NCBI GenBank assembly: GCA_003260075.1 | Contig: QLIY01000548.1 | Span: 44,785 to 108,784 of the forward strand | Direction of reading: 5' to 3' | Source: Phallusia mammillata | Lineage: Eukaryota > Chordata > Ascidiacea > Phlebobranchia > Ascidiidae | DNA: 64,000 nt | In this document: positions 10,301 through 21,600 of the stretch, in pieces | Numbering within the stretch: position 1 is the stretch's first letter | Layout of the letters: every line of letters starts with the position of its first letter | The notes under the pieces: generated by a model | Told to the model about the DNA's origin: nothing | What the model saw: the letters and a program-made list of their open reading frames with translations, nothing else | Databases searched by the model: none | Program-made: the position numbers and the translations under genes

Positions 10301-13300
10301 ATGGTAATTTAAAGAAAGCCTTTTTACAATTTCAGCCAAGCAATGCGAAGTACCATTGCTTTTGTAGACCAGAGTAGTAGATTAACTAGTTAGTAGATGG
10401 TAACAGTAGTCTCAAACATACAAAAAACATGGTGCAACGATATATCATCAAATCAGACATTTTAAATATGGATACAAATCGCATTTTGTGCTGATAGGTG
10501 GACAGCGATGATCTTCCACTGAACGTGTCTCGTGAAACTCTGCAACAACACAAACTTCTCAAAGTCATCAAGAAGAAGTTGGTGCGTAAGGCACTCGACA
10601 TGATCAAGAAACTTGACGCCGATGTTTACATGGAAAAGTTCTGGAAGGAATTCGGCACCAAGTAAGAACTCTGAACATCACATCACCCATTTTTAATCAT
10701 ACTTTTGAAAAAGCGTTTTACTAAGCTCTTAGCACTGCAAAAATACCAAACGCCATACTAAGCAAATCGCTTTACCGTTTCGAACGTGCAAAATAATATT
10801 TTGATGTAGTATGTCGCAACAAAAAATCTAATTAATTGCAAACTAGTGATAAAATGTGTGTTAAAATGCCGTGTGTATTTTGGGGTGTCAAAGCTAATAC
10901 CTTCCTATATGCTAGTTAAAACTCTGCTCTGCTTTGAATTCGTTAATTAGCCTTTTAGGCCAATTATAACGCTGTTTATTTTTTAAACAGCATTAAACTT
11001 GGAGTGATCGAGGACCACAGCAACAGAACTCGTCTCGCCAAACTCCTTCGCTTTTTCACATCAAACAGCAAAGACGATCAAACCAGTCTAGAAGCTTACG
11101 TCGAACGCATGAAGGAAAAGCAAGACAAAATCTATTTCTGCGCCGGCAACGGTCGTGAGGAGGTAAGCCTGTTTCACTGACAGATGTATTTCTTATGTTT
11201 GCGAATTTAGATATACGGTGTAGCTTGTCCCCCCCCCCGGTAAGCCTGTTTCACTGACAGATGTATTTCTTATGTTTGCGAATTTAAATATACGGTGTAG
11301 CTTGAGCTCGTTTTGCCCTCCATAACGTTTTGAACGTTGCGCAGCTGTTTTTGACTTGGTCATTGTTTTTAGTGCAATTGCGTGGCTATGTTTTCTTTTA
11401 CCTAGCAAAATAAGCTCAACTCAAAATTTCAAAACAATAGAAACAATAGGACAGTTTGTTTTCGGTTAATCTACGTTAAATAACTGTTTTTTTGAAATTT
11501 ACCTCAAAGGACCAGAGTAATAAGTACTGAGTATTGCAGAATCTTCTAATCTTATTAGCTTATTAGTGGCAACAAAAAATAGAGCAACAAACGAATAGTA
11601 GCTTTGGAGTATTGTAAAATCTTCTTTTGAGCGTAATACTGGAACCATACCACCTATTGTTGTGATGTCATCCTACCTCGGGCTTGCTTAAGCGAGATGT
11701 TTGGTCAAAGAGTACCCTTGCAACTATTGTCCCATTCCTATTAGTAAATATATGCATTATTGTTTTTAGGTCGAAAAATCACCGTTCCCCCCCCCCCGCA
11801 CTTAAAGATAAGGTGAGTTGCTCAAATTGAATTCTTCTCTTTTAAAACTAAAATGTTATTTTGAGTAGGGTAAACAATAATTTAGCTAAATGGATAACCA
11901 TATTTTCCCCCCCCCCATTAGCTTATTAGTGGCAACAAAAAATAGAGCAACAAACGAATAGTAGTTTTGGAGTATTATAAAATCTTCTTTTGAGCGTATT
12001 ACTGGAATCATACCACCTATTGTTATGATGTCATCCTACCTCGGGCTTGCTTAAGCGAGATGTTTGGTCAAAGAGTACCCTTGCAACTGTTGTCTCATTA
12101 GTAAATATTTCCATTACTGTTTTAGGTCGAAAGATCACCGTTTGTAGAGCGACTCCTTAAAAAGGGCTACGAGGTGCTGTATTTGACGGAGCCAGTAGAC
12201 GAATACACCATCCAAGCTTTGCCGGAATTCGACGGCAAGAGATTCCAGAACGTTGCCAAGGAAGGACTTGGACTTGATGACGGCGAAAAGGCCAAGGAAC
12301 GTAAGGAAGCTCTGGAGAAGGAATTCGAACCACTTGCTAAATGGCTTAAGGAAAAGGCACTTAAAGATAAGGTGAGTTGCTCAAATTGAATTCTTCTCTT
12401 TTAACTAAAATGTTATTTTGAGTAGGGTAAACAATAATAAAACAATAATTTAGCTAAATGGGTAAACCATTTTCTTTGAAACAATAATTTACCCAATATT
12501 GGTTGCGTGCATAGAAAAGACAGTTTGTATAACGCTTTTTATTTTTTTAAATTGGGTAAGATTCTTCCATAAAAAAAATGGGGTATAGCTTGAGTTGTCC
12601 TTTAACGCCGATTCTTGTTACTTTTAGATCGAGAAAGCCGTTGTCACCGAACGTCTCACCGAAACACCATGTGCTCTTGTCGCCAGCCAATATGGATGGT
12701 AATAAATACGGTCTTTTTTTCGGAATAACTTTCAAATATTTTGCCATCTTTTGCAAACGTACATAAAAACGTTTTGCATTACTCTTAATTATAGGTTTCT
12801 TGCAATGAAAAAAAAACGCATTGCTTTTTATTTATTTTTCATTTGTTTGTTTATTATGATCAAGCACTAATAATTTAAGGGTTAACATGCCTGATTGGTA
12901 ATTATTAAAGTTATGCACTGCAATTTTGTGTTTCAGTTGACGAATAAGTTGCCTTTCATAGCAAAAATACGATTTTAACTTTGATGTATTTAATCAGGTC
13001 CGGTAACATGGAGCGCATTATGAAGGCACAGGCCTATCAGACGCAGAAGGATTCTTCACAAAAGTAAGTAACCAAGAACACGTCTAACCTCTTGTATCTT
13101 TTACCACGCACAGGTCCCCGAACATGGAACGCCTACAGACCGCTCAAAGTTACAAAAAGCCTCAGTCGTGAGTCGGTTACTAGACTCGCGGTGTAGGGAA
13201 TTTACCGCGCATTTTTCGATCTCATTGAAAAATGTGCTGTATATAGTAATGGTAGATTAGTTGATACTGTAAATATGTCATTCACACATCCGTTGGGTTA

Positions 13301-15653
13301 AAATAACCTTTTTATTTAATAGTGGTGTAGTTGTTACTACCATGCACGAAATTTTACTTTACTCAATTAAAGTGTGTTTGGCACGCACAGAATAATGGCC
13401 TCTTGTACTATATAAAAAGTTACCGGGCCTCCCCCCCCCCGTGTAGGGAATTTACCGCGCATTTTTCGATCTCATTGAAAAATGTGCTATAGTAATGGTA
13501 GATTAGTTGATATTGTAAATATGTCATCCACACATCCGTTGGCTTAAATTATCCATTTTATTTAGTAGTGGTGTAGCTGTTACTACCATGTATAGATCAG
13601 GGGGGTGCAATCCCCTATTGAAAAAAGGTTGTGCGACTCATATAGGCTTTTTCGATTTTAATTTAACGTGGCCCGCTAAACCATTTTAGTGCTAGCGTTA
13701 CCAGGCCTTTCGTCTAATCAAGTTAATTGTATGTATTATTAATAAATGCGTGTCGATGGACTTCATTTAAATCAGTCCCCCCCCCCTAAAGTTTACCGGT
13801 CCGCAAACTTTAAAGGTTGAGAACCACTGATTTAAATAGTAAATCGATTTTGTGACTCGGTAACCACCCTGCTACATACTGAAGACCTAAAAATGTTTTG
13901 TATTTTAAAATCTTTGGAGGCCTTTTTCGTCGTGTTAACGTGAAACATGTTGTCCCTTTTGAAGCTTTGTTTAACTAAACGAAAGTTTTTAATCCTGCTT
14001 TAAAACAGCGTTGTTATTACAGCTTCTACTCAAACCAGAAGAAGACTTTGGAAATTAACCCAAGACATCCTCTGATCAAAACCCTCTTGGACAAAGTTGA
14101 GGTAGGTCTCTTGAAATTATTAAAATTTATCACAAACGAAAATCATAAATATCTATACAATCCGCTTTCTACAACCTTGAGATTTGTTTCTTATAACAAA
14201 CTGCCATTGAAACAAAAAGATACAAGGCAGTTTTTGAGTGTAAAACATCACGGCATTTCTACAGTTTCTATTGTCATGGCTTGTATCTTTTTGCGAAGAA
14301 TATTTATAACTATGCGTTGTGTAATTAAAAAAAACTTTGTTTTGCTCACAGACGGACGAAGAAGACGCCCAGGCTTTGCAGATCGCCGATGTGATGTTCG
14401 ATACCGCTGTACTAAGATCTGGATACACGCTTAAGGATACTGTAGACTTCTCCAAGCGAGTCCTCGATATGCTTTACAAGAACCTTAACATCGATGCAGA
14501 CACACCGGTGAGTGGAAAGGGTCACAAACCGTTGACATTTGTAAAAGAACTAATAAATTTTAGGAAGTACATACGTATATTTGTGGTACATTGGAGCTTT
14601 TTATGTGGTTCGCGCTAGAAGCCTTATCAAAATCAGTTTGACTCGGTTTAGTTAGATTAAGAATTAAAATAGTTTGCTGTTTAGTAGACTGAAAAGCGAC
14701 AACGCTTTTCTCTTCCACTTTATGGCATTTTCATTTATTGTTGTTGTGTAGATTGAAGAGGAGCCAGAGGATGAAGAACCCGAAGAAGAAGAAGAAGAGG
14801 AAGTTGAAACTGATGAAGATGACGAAGAAGAGGAAGCAGGTGAAGATGAAGGAGAAGTTGAGGAGCCAGAGGCAGAAGCTGAAGAACAAGCTGAAGAGGT
14901 GGGTGCAAAAATATGTTACAAATATCTGATTTAAATTAAGTAAATTTGTTTTGTCTGTATCGATTTCGGTAGACCTACCCCCCCCCCCCACACGGTTTGC
15001 TAAATACCGATGGAGGGCGTAAAGAGCGCAGCTATTTTAAAACGCAGTGAAACTGGGATTGGGTTAGGGACTAAATTTAACATAAACGACTAGGTTTAGG
15101 TTAATTTTATTGTTACTATTAACATTAAACCTCCGACTAACCCTAATAGCTCTAACCGCCAGCATTTTGTACACAAAGTGCACATAAAATGTTTGAGTGC
15201 GCCACCTACCGGAATTTAGCAAACCTGCGTGCAGTGAGTTCCTGTGTTAGTAGTTTTACCATCGATTTCCATATTCCACTAACGCAGTGGTTCCCAACAT
15301 TTTTCGACGAATTCCTCCCTTTCAAAGTATATAGTAGATGCTAACCATACAAAGCTTATTTAAAATTGGGTATTATATCAACTTCACAGGTCATTTTCCC
15401 AGAGCTTAAGTGTATATTTACAAACCACATGTAAAAGATTAAGAAGTTAATTCTTCCCCGGTTGGGAATCACTGCACTACAACAGGGACTAAATTGCAAT
15501 TTACATTTAATTGTCCTTAAATTCCAACTTAGTCCTTTGTCAGTAAATCTCTTGGGTTTTAATAATTTTAAATTTAGATTTTAAAACGCCTATACTTTTA
15601 TGCAACATTGTCATAATATTGTCGTTTGTTTTCAGTCCCACGACGAATTATAA
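4311..15653 (+). CDS. HSP90B1: Endoplasmin / GRP94, ER-resident Hsp90
   Basis: ATP-dependent chaperone of the ER lumen. Exons: 4311-4362, 4519-4636, 4707-4848, 5340-5456, 5713-5911, 6340-6530, 7126-7275, 7939-8100, 9a 8419-8556 or 9b 8714-8848, 10a 9463-9540 or 10b 9796-9873, 10498-10661, 10991-11162, 12126-12371, 12628-12698, 15a 12998-13063 or 15b 13114-13167, 14023-14101, 14352-14507, 14752-14898, 15636-15653. With 9a and 15a the sum is 2466 nt, 821 residues (human 803). A hydrophobic signal peptide fills residues 1-20. The ATPase motifs [20 protein letters not shown] and GQFGVGFYS are present, then the acidic linker (exons 7-8) and the catalytic-loop NVSRETLQQ (exon 11). An acidic tail ends in HDEL. 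Repeated pieces of exons 3, 4, 5 and 13 beside poly-C runs at 5088, 5602, 11787 and 11907 are not counted as exons. Confidence 0.95.
5978..6154. mobile_element. Short inverted-repeat element in HSP90B1 intron 5
   Basis: Starts gcagtaaaatcttg and ends agaagtttactgc, an imperfect terminal inverted repeat. The interior (ccggatcttcacctaat, tctggaca) resembles the element at 29672-30110. No target duplication is evident, so the class is uncertain. Confidence 0.6.
8419..8556 (+). other. HSP90B1: HSP90B1 alternative exon 9a
   Basis: 138 nt, phase 0 at both ends, 46 residues (378-423) at the start of the middle domain: contains [13 protein letters not shown] and [13 protein letters not shown]. It is closer than 9b to vertebrate GRP94, including length. 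Its splice sites are weak: an acceptor with little pyrimidine tract (aacttaaccaag) and the donor gtcggc. Confidence 0.8.
8714..8848 (+). other. HSP90B1: HSP90B1 alternative exon 9b
   Basis: 135 nt, phase 0 at both ends, 45 residues aligning with 9a through [13 protein letters not shown] and [13 protein letters not shown]. The two exons share only about half of their residues, so this is not an assembly copy. The acceptor is gttgagaaag and the donor gtagat. Splicing 9a to 9b would put both in frame and duplicate the segment, so exclusive use is inferred. Confidence 0.8.
9463..9540 (+). other. HSP90B1: HSP90B1 alternative exon 10a
   Basis: 78 nt, phase 0, 26 residues starting [20 protein letters not shown]. 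Acceptor atttatag, donor gtgagt. It replaces the same middle-domain segment as exon 10b. Confidence 0.8.
9580..9822. other. Contig join (single N at 9702) with repeated flank
   Basis: About 120 bases before the N (from about 9581) recur directly after it (9703-9822) with one or two differences. The first copy ends inside the start of exon 10b. This is an unmerged overlap, so the real 10a-10b intron is shorter than the 255 bases shown. Confidence 0.85.
9796..9873 (+). other. HSP90B1: HSP90B1 alternative exon 10b
   Basis: 78 nt, phase 0, 26 residues starting [20 protein letters not shown], closer than 10a to the vertebrate segment (DDFHDMMPKYL). Donor gtaagt. Seven of 26 residues differ from 10a. 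Confidence 0.8.
11555..12125. other. Rearranged copy of intron 12, exon 13 and intron 13 across two poly-C runs
   Basis: Intron 12 leads into the first bases of exon 13, then C at 11787-11797, then the last bases of exon 13 with its donor and intron 13. C at 11907-11916 follows, and the sequence returns to intron 12. The middle of exon 13 is missing from this copy; the complete exon is at 12126-12371. Read as misjoined contig pieces. Confidence 0.7.
12998..13063 (+). other. HSP90B1: HSP90B1 alternative exon 15a
   Basis: 66 nt, enters and leaves in phase 2. With the split Trp codon it encodes [19 protein letters not shown], nearly the vertebrate sequence of the C-terminal amphipathic client-binding segment. 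Confidence 0.85.
13114..13167 (+). other. HSP90B1: HSP90B1 alternative exon 15b
   Basis: 54 nt, same phases as 15a, four codons shorter. It encodes [18 protein letters not shown]. The donor is a consensus GTGAGT; reading through it would meet a stop at once. Only 50 bases separate it from 15a. The second Met of the NMERIM motif is Gln here. Confidence 0.75.
13168..14022. other. Long intron 15 with duplicated flank and element remnant
   Basis: A block starting gtgtagggaatttaccg occurs at about 13191 and again at 13441, after C at 13431-13440, with several substitutions and small deletions. The rest holds the poly-C-containing hAT remnant at 13773 and no further exon that I can see. Confidence 0.6.
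13773..13829. mobile_element. hAT element remnant interrupted by poly-C
   Basis: Target duplication atttaaat at 13765-13772 and 13830-13837. The right end is ggttgagaaccactg; on the left only cagt survives before C at 13777-13786. The missing interior fits an assembly gap falling inside the element. Confidence 0.65.
14995..15224. mobile_element. Miniature inverted-repeat element, family with gtttgctaaataccg ends (copy 1)
   Basis: Starts gtttgctaaataccgatg and ends ccggaatttagcaaac, with inverted termini of about 25 bp. The interior has gggttaggg and its complement ctaaccctaat. Related copies are at 32468-32680 and 60745-60988. It sits in HSP90B1 intron 18, just right of C at 14978-14989. Confidence 0.75.
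15285..15474. mobile_element. hAT-type miniature element
   Basis: Ends cagtggttcccaac and gttgggaatcactg. Flanks cactaacg and cactacaa share their first five bases. Located in HSP90B1 intron 18. Confidence 0.7.
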
Positions 15654-16199
15654 AAACCGACCAACATCGACAAAATGCAATCAACCGAGACCGACCTATT
15701 TGTCACGTGACCCGTCTTGCGCTGGACGACACCTGGCGGTCAAAAAAACTCTTCATGCTCTTGCCCTAAAACGTACAGAAAACATCTTGAAACCGATTCT
15801 ACCCTTGTGCTAATTTATTCGCTCTATAGTAAATCTATTACGTTCGCGTTTTTGTGGTTTCGTCTCTGATTATTATTCATGTTTAGGTAGAATTTATATT
15901 TCCCCACTTCTAGCTGTGACATGTGTAATACATTGACCGCCTAAAGCACAAATTATGTTCCGTACAGTTTTTTTTTCCTTTTTTCAGTAACTCAGTGGCA
16001 AAAACTTGTTTTTGGGTGGAAATCTTATGAATTTTTGGTGACCTTTAGTGTAAATTTGGACTCGTTTAAATTTTTGATTGTGCCCCCTATTTCCCTTTTG
16101 GTCGACCCTGCAACGAGATTCAGTATGTGAAGCTTACTCGTTTGACCCCGAAGCTGTCAAGTATTACCCCCTCGCCCCCGTTCCCCACTTATCCCTCAC

Positions 16200-16205
16200 A
16201 ATAAA
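16200..16205 (+). terminator. Likely HSP90B1 polyadenylation signal
   Basis: AATAAA about 550 bases after the stop codon, followed by a T- and GT-rich stretch. Other AATAAA words lie further on, so the true end is uncertain. Confidence 0.45.
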
Positions 16206-18676
16206 CGTGTTGTGTTTACCACGGCGTTATACTTTTTGTTGCAAAAAGAGTAGCCTACAGAGAAATTTAGCTGTTCGAATAGCAGCATCAATAAATAAGT
16301 ATTGGAAACAAAATAGCGGTAAAATTATTTGGATTCGCCAAAAAAATTAGGGAAAATTTTGTCTGCAATGGTGCTAAGTTGTTAGCTGTTAAACTCTTGC
16401 AGAAAGTTTTTGTTGAGAACAATGAAGTCAAAATCTGCTGGTAATTGTATACTTGCACCTGCACGCGAAAAATAAAACTGGTAACCAAATATATGACCGA
16501 TAAAAAAATGTAAAACAGTAAAAATACAAATTTACGATATGCCGATAATTATATTCCCTGATCAGTTTCGTTAGTGCATGAAATTGCAACATGATTTTCG
16601 CATTAAAGTGGCCTATTGTCAAATTGTTCGCAATTACAAATACCATGTAGAAGCACTCTTTTTCAGTGCAATTTAAGGATCTTTCGAAACTGAGGCAATA
16701 ACGGCATAATTAGCGAATTGTTATGGGAAACAGCCCACCTAAACTTAACAAAATAATGGATGTTGTTGTAGCCTACTATCTACAATAGTAAAAGAGATTC
16801 GTCGAATAGCCTGCGCAAGACATACCAAAGTATTTAATAAAGGGAGACAACAACACAAGCGAAGTTGCGTAACAACCGACCAACTTCGTCATCCGCTCTC
16901 CGATATTTGAAATATGATCTCGGCCAAGAGAGAAAAAAGTGGTGAGCGTCATCAGAGAGTTCGTTTTGAAGAATTCAGTACGTCACAGTTGATGCGAGGT
17001 GCGTCACAGCACGTCACACACGAAGGACCAGTGTTAAGCGTTTCAAAACAAGCGCAACGTTACTTGAGTTTCAATTGAGCTGTGGTCTGGTGCTTTCGCG
17101 AGAAGTCAGCTCTTTTTTCACTTTGTGCCTAGGTTTCATTTGCTGCCTTCTGAAAAAGGTGCGACATGCTTCGTTGGTCTCAATAGCTTGACTGAAAAGG
17201 TCCACTTACGAAAAAGGCCTTCTGCTTGACAAACCTGCACAGTCGCGATAAAAGCCTTCAAGTGAGGTTGTAACTTTTACTGCTTTTGCTGGCGGCTCGT
17301 TAATACCGAGAGCAAGATTTTTGCAACCCAAATAAAGATAAATTTGAATTATTCATGTTTTACGTTCGCAGGCGAAAAATCGACGAGCGTTTCTATCCCA
17401 GACGAAAAAATTGTGTTGTGATTAATACTATTTGTTTATCTGATTAGCATTTGTTTTTTCCGCAACTGTTGCACAGAAGGTCGGCACCAATATTCCAGGC
17501 AACCAATACAAAAAGGTAACTGTTTTCGAAATTGGATTTAGGACTATGGCTTCAGGGCATTTTATGTCCGTATTATCTCAGCACTATTGTGTGGACGTTA
17601 TCTGAAGCTACGGGGATATGAGCGATTCGTTGAAAGCAAGGCTGCAAAAACAACATTTTATGTTTGCTCTGTGGCACGGTTTTCAATGCCCAGTTAAAAC
17701 ACCGCCCGCGGGACTCCATTACCGATTTGTGAAAAAAATTAAGCCAGGCTTGTCCGATTTTTATTTGCCGATAGCCAACGTAGGCCGCTGTTCAAATATG
17801 TACTTTCGAAATTATTTCGCGGGAACTCTTTCAATTCAAACCGGTGACTTGGAATACGACGCAAATGTTTGATTGTGTCGTCACTGCAGCGTTTGTTCAA
17901 TTGACGTCAATATACGTAGGTTGTGCTCTTCGAGCAAGGTTCGGTTTTCGATGTGTCAGACAGATAACGAAGGCTGGGGTCTGCTGCTGCGATGCGAATG
18001 GTGCAGATTGACATGCTGACGCCGGGCGTAAACCGCTGGTGTGAAATCCTATGCTAGTTTAGCAAAGCTTGACCAGGATTAGTTTAAATGCTTGAAATTG
18101 AACATAAGGGTTGATTTGAATGAAACTAGTTCTTTGCAAAACCAATAAAACGAATAGTGATTTTAACTTGTAATGAAAGTTTGTTTGAATTTAATGCGCA
18201 ATATTATATGTAGTTAATGTTGCTTTGGCAACTGACGTTGTTGCTCAAATTAGAACAGGTCCAGACTTTATAAATGGTTGTATTAAGCAGGCACGCGACA
18301 GCAACTGCAAACATACTACAGAAAACGTATGTCATGCTACGAGCATCAGAAATTTTGACAGCGGCTTTTTAAAGCAGTTACCGACCAAAACAAAAACGCA
18401 AGTGTACTTAAAAAAATAACTGAAGGGTTGTCTGTAATCGGATCGCTCCCTCTTGTATAGCCGGGCTACTTGAATCTACTTTTCCTATCAGTTTATTGAT
18501 CATTGACGCACGAACGCCTTCTGCCTCTCTAGCTTTCATCATTTGCCAAGCTAGGTTAGGTCGGACTGAATCTGTGTACGCGCCGTTATTGAGTGCAGGC
18601 AGAGCTCGTAGCTCATATTACGATTGACATCCGGTGACTAGAAGTGCGAGGCCACTTGTAAATATCGTAGTGTAGC
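16206..18676. other. Intergenic region upstream of the PKA gene
   Basis: No gene recognised. The short open frame at 17618-17872 has no known motif. The stretch at 16850-17300 is richer in G+C and may include promoter DNA. A CRE palindrome is at 17902. Confidence 0.5.
17902..17909. promoter_or_regulatory. Perfect CRE palindrome TGACGTCA
   Basis: Exact CREB/ATF consensus about 770 bases upstream of the PKA regulatory-subunit start codon. It could allow cAMP feedback, but an 8-mer alone is weak evidence. Confidence 0.4.
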
Positions 18677-21600
18677 ATGGCTGATGTCCCAGTGCCGCCA
18701 GGACTGCACGATTTGTTACAGGTATTGAAGCAATATATGTGTAGTTTGTTAGGTGTTGTGTATTGGTTAATATATATTATTCTTGTATTTGCCTCTGTTG
18801 TATGACATGGTAACAATCATAGTTTTAAGTTACATATGTATTGATATACTTTTACAATATTTCTAACACATATGAATAGTGTTTAGGATATGTTAATTAA
18901 CCTGATAATAACTAGGCAGGCCCATATGGAATAAAAGTGACTGCTTATCTGATGAAATGTACAACAAAATAAAGCATGTCCATTTTGCTTTACTTTTAGC
19001 CATTCTGATTATAATCAAGTGAATTTTGACACATGTTAGTTATTCCTAAGAATGTTTTTTGTCCTTAAAATTTAGTGTGAACAAAAAGTACACATGTGTT
19101 TTTGATGTGTATATATTTTATGTAAAGCAAAACATTATTGATCTATATTTTTTGCAGGGATTTGTTGTGAATGTGTTACGCCATCAACCAAGTGATCTTG
19201 TCGAATTTGCAGCTCAATATTTCTCAGACCTTCTCGATAATCGAGACCAAACACAAGGCAGGATTGCAATGGGTGCACTAGCTAATCAAGATGATGAAGA
19301 AATGGCTGGAAGTGATAATGATGACCATATGGATGAAGCAGAAGGTTTGATTTCCTACATTGTGACATTTTTCATGGCATTCCACAGTACACATCTTGTA
19401 TTGCTTAAACACCTTAATCCTTTTTTACCTTTTTTGATTTTAGTAGTAACTTGATTTTGGACAACTTTGTTATTTACCATCCAAGCTTATTGTCTGTTAT
19501 GTCAAACTAAAGACTGTGTTTGAGTTTTTCTCTAAACTTTTTATTGCCAGCAAATGCAAGCTCATTACAACATAAAATTTTTCTCATTCTGCTAAAATTT
19601 GTTTGTGATACCCCCCCCCCATTTCCTACATTGTGACATTTTTCATGGCATTCCACAGTACACATCTTTTATTGCTTAAACACCTTAATCCTTTTTTACC
19701 ATTTTTCTCATTCTGCTAAAATTTGTTTGTGATCATGAAAATATTGTATGACCTGTTTTCTATGTGACCCCACATAAGATTAAGGGCCCACTATCAACTA
19801 GTAAGTCATTAGGTTGTGAACTAATAATCAGAATTGTGTTTTCAGAAATGGCTCTAATGGCAAGAAGAACAAATGCTGGAAGGCGAAAGTCAGGTTTGTC
19901 CATACAAATAATGTCTGCATATTGCCCTAATAGTGCATGCTTAAACATAATACTATAAGTCAACCTTTAGTGTACTGCTATGCAATTTAACTATAATAGT
20001 GTGATGGTACAAAAATGGTCCAATCTAAGAATGGGATATTTTAACGTTATTTCCACCCAGGTTTGAACAAATTTATTATTTTTGTCATCTTTTAGTCAGT
20101 GCTGAAGGATTTGATCCAGATGCGGATGATGATGACGATGAAAGAGTTATTCATCCTAAGACTGACGGCCAAAGGGAAAGATTATCTAAAGTTATTGCTG
20201 ACATGCTCATATTTTCTAGCCTTGACACAGTAAGTAGTGTAGCCCTGTAATAATTGGGTTTTGAAGTAAATATGCACCATCATTTAACAATTTAGTTATC
20301 AATTGCAAAACAAAATTTTTGTAAAAACTGTAATTTTACACTTGAGGTATAATGTATGATGTTTTCATTTTTCATGGTTGATTTTTTAAATCCTACACCC
20401 ATATATTTTTGACATGGTATTTTAAAACTTTACTGTCAACTAAATGTGTTTCTTAAACTAGTTACACCCTGTAGGGATTTGCAAATTGTATCATGTATAA
20501 TTCAAGCAATGCCCTAGAATCTAAACTCGATTTACCATATTGTTTAATAAAATATGAAGCCAAAATTGGGCCATGCTTGCAATCTGATGCTTATATCACA
20601 CCCACTCACTAAACATTTTTTCTTGATCAAAATACAAATTTTAAGCTGCAATGTTGATGTCTTTTGTACATAGGAACAAACCCAGCAAGTGTTAGATGCA
20701 ATGTTTGAAAGAACAGTCAGCCCCGGTGAACATGTCATAGATGAAGGAGATGACGGTGACAACTTCTATGTCATTGAAAGGTAAGGTATTTATAATTCAC
20801 CCCATAGTGAACTGCAACCCGGCCATGAGGTCAATGTTCTGGTTTGTTTAATAGTTAACATGAATATACTGGAGGATTTGTATTCTGTGTTTGCCTTACA
20901 AAGGGACATTTGACTTTAAAGGACTTTTTATATAAAACTTGAACTGTTTTGACATTTTTGTTTCACTGATGTGGTGTTTTGTTTGGCTTGTTTAAACTGC
21001 GTTATTGGAGTTTTACACTTTAGCTTAAAGAAAGTTTTCTATTAAAATGATCGTACTATAGATCAGTATCACCACATGTAGGGCAACAGGATATTTATAG
21101 GTGATTGGGTTGGGTGTGGGCTAAAGAGGTTATGTAGCACTAGTATGGTTCTACTCGTTTTGAGATGTTACATCAAAATGGATTTGACAAATATATATTA
21201 AAAAAACTCATTTTGTACTTTGTTTGTTTTTGTTTCTAGAGGCAACTTTGATATTTTTATCAATGACCCAGTGACTAAAGTTCCACAACATAAGGGAGCA
21301 TACAAGGGCAGTGGTGCTTTTGGGGAGCTTGCACTGATGTACAATTGCCCAAGACTTGCAACGATCATTGCCACTGATGACGGATCTCTATGGGGAATGG
21401 TGAGTATTCTTTAAAGCACTAATTGCTATTTTTGATAAAATGAAAAAATGTCTGATGAAGTTTGGTAAAGACAAGAAATGTTTGTCTGTCAAACACATTG
21501 TTTGGTAAAACACATGGTTTTTGCCAGAATCGAGTTGTTTTTAGTTTTCATGTTTTTATGTTATTTTTCATTTTTTTATTTTTTCGCCCCCCCCCCTGGT

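Noticed and set aside
14738-14929. Lys-rich open frame near HSP90B1 exon 18
   Set aside because: Out-of-frame reading of the acidic tail exon.
17618-17872. 84-residue open frame upstream of the PKA gene
   Set aside because: No known motif, no splice partner and no support beyond length.
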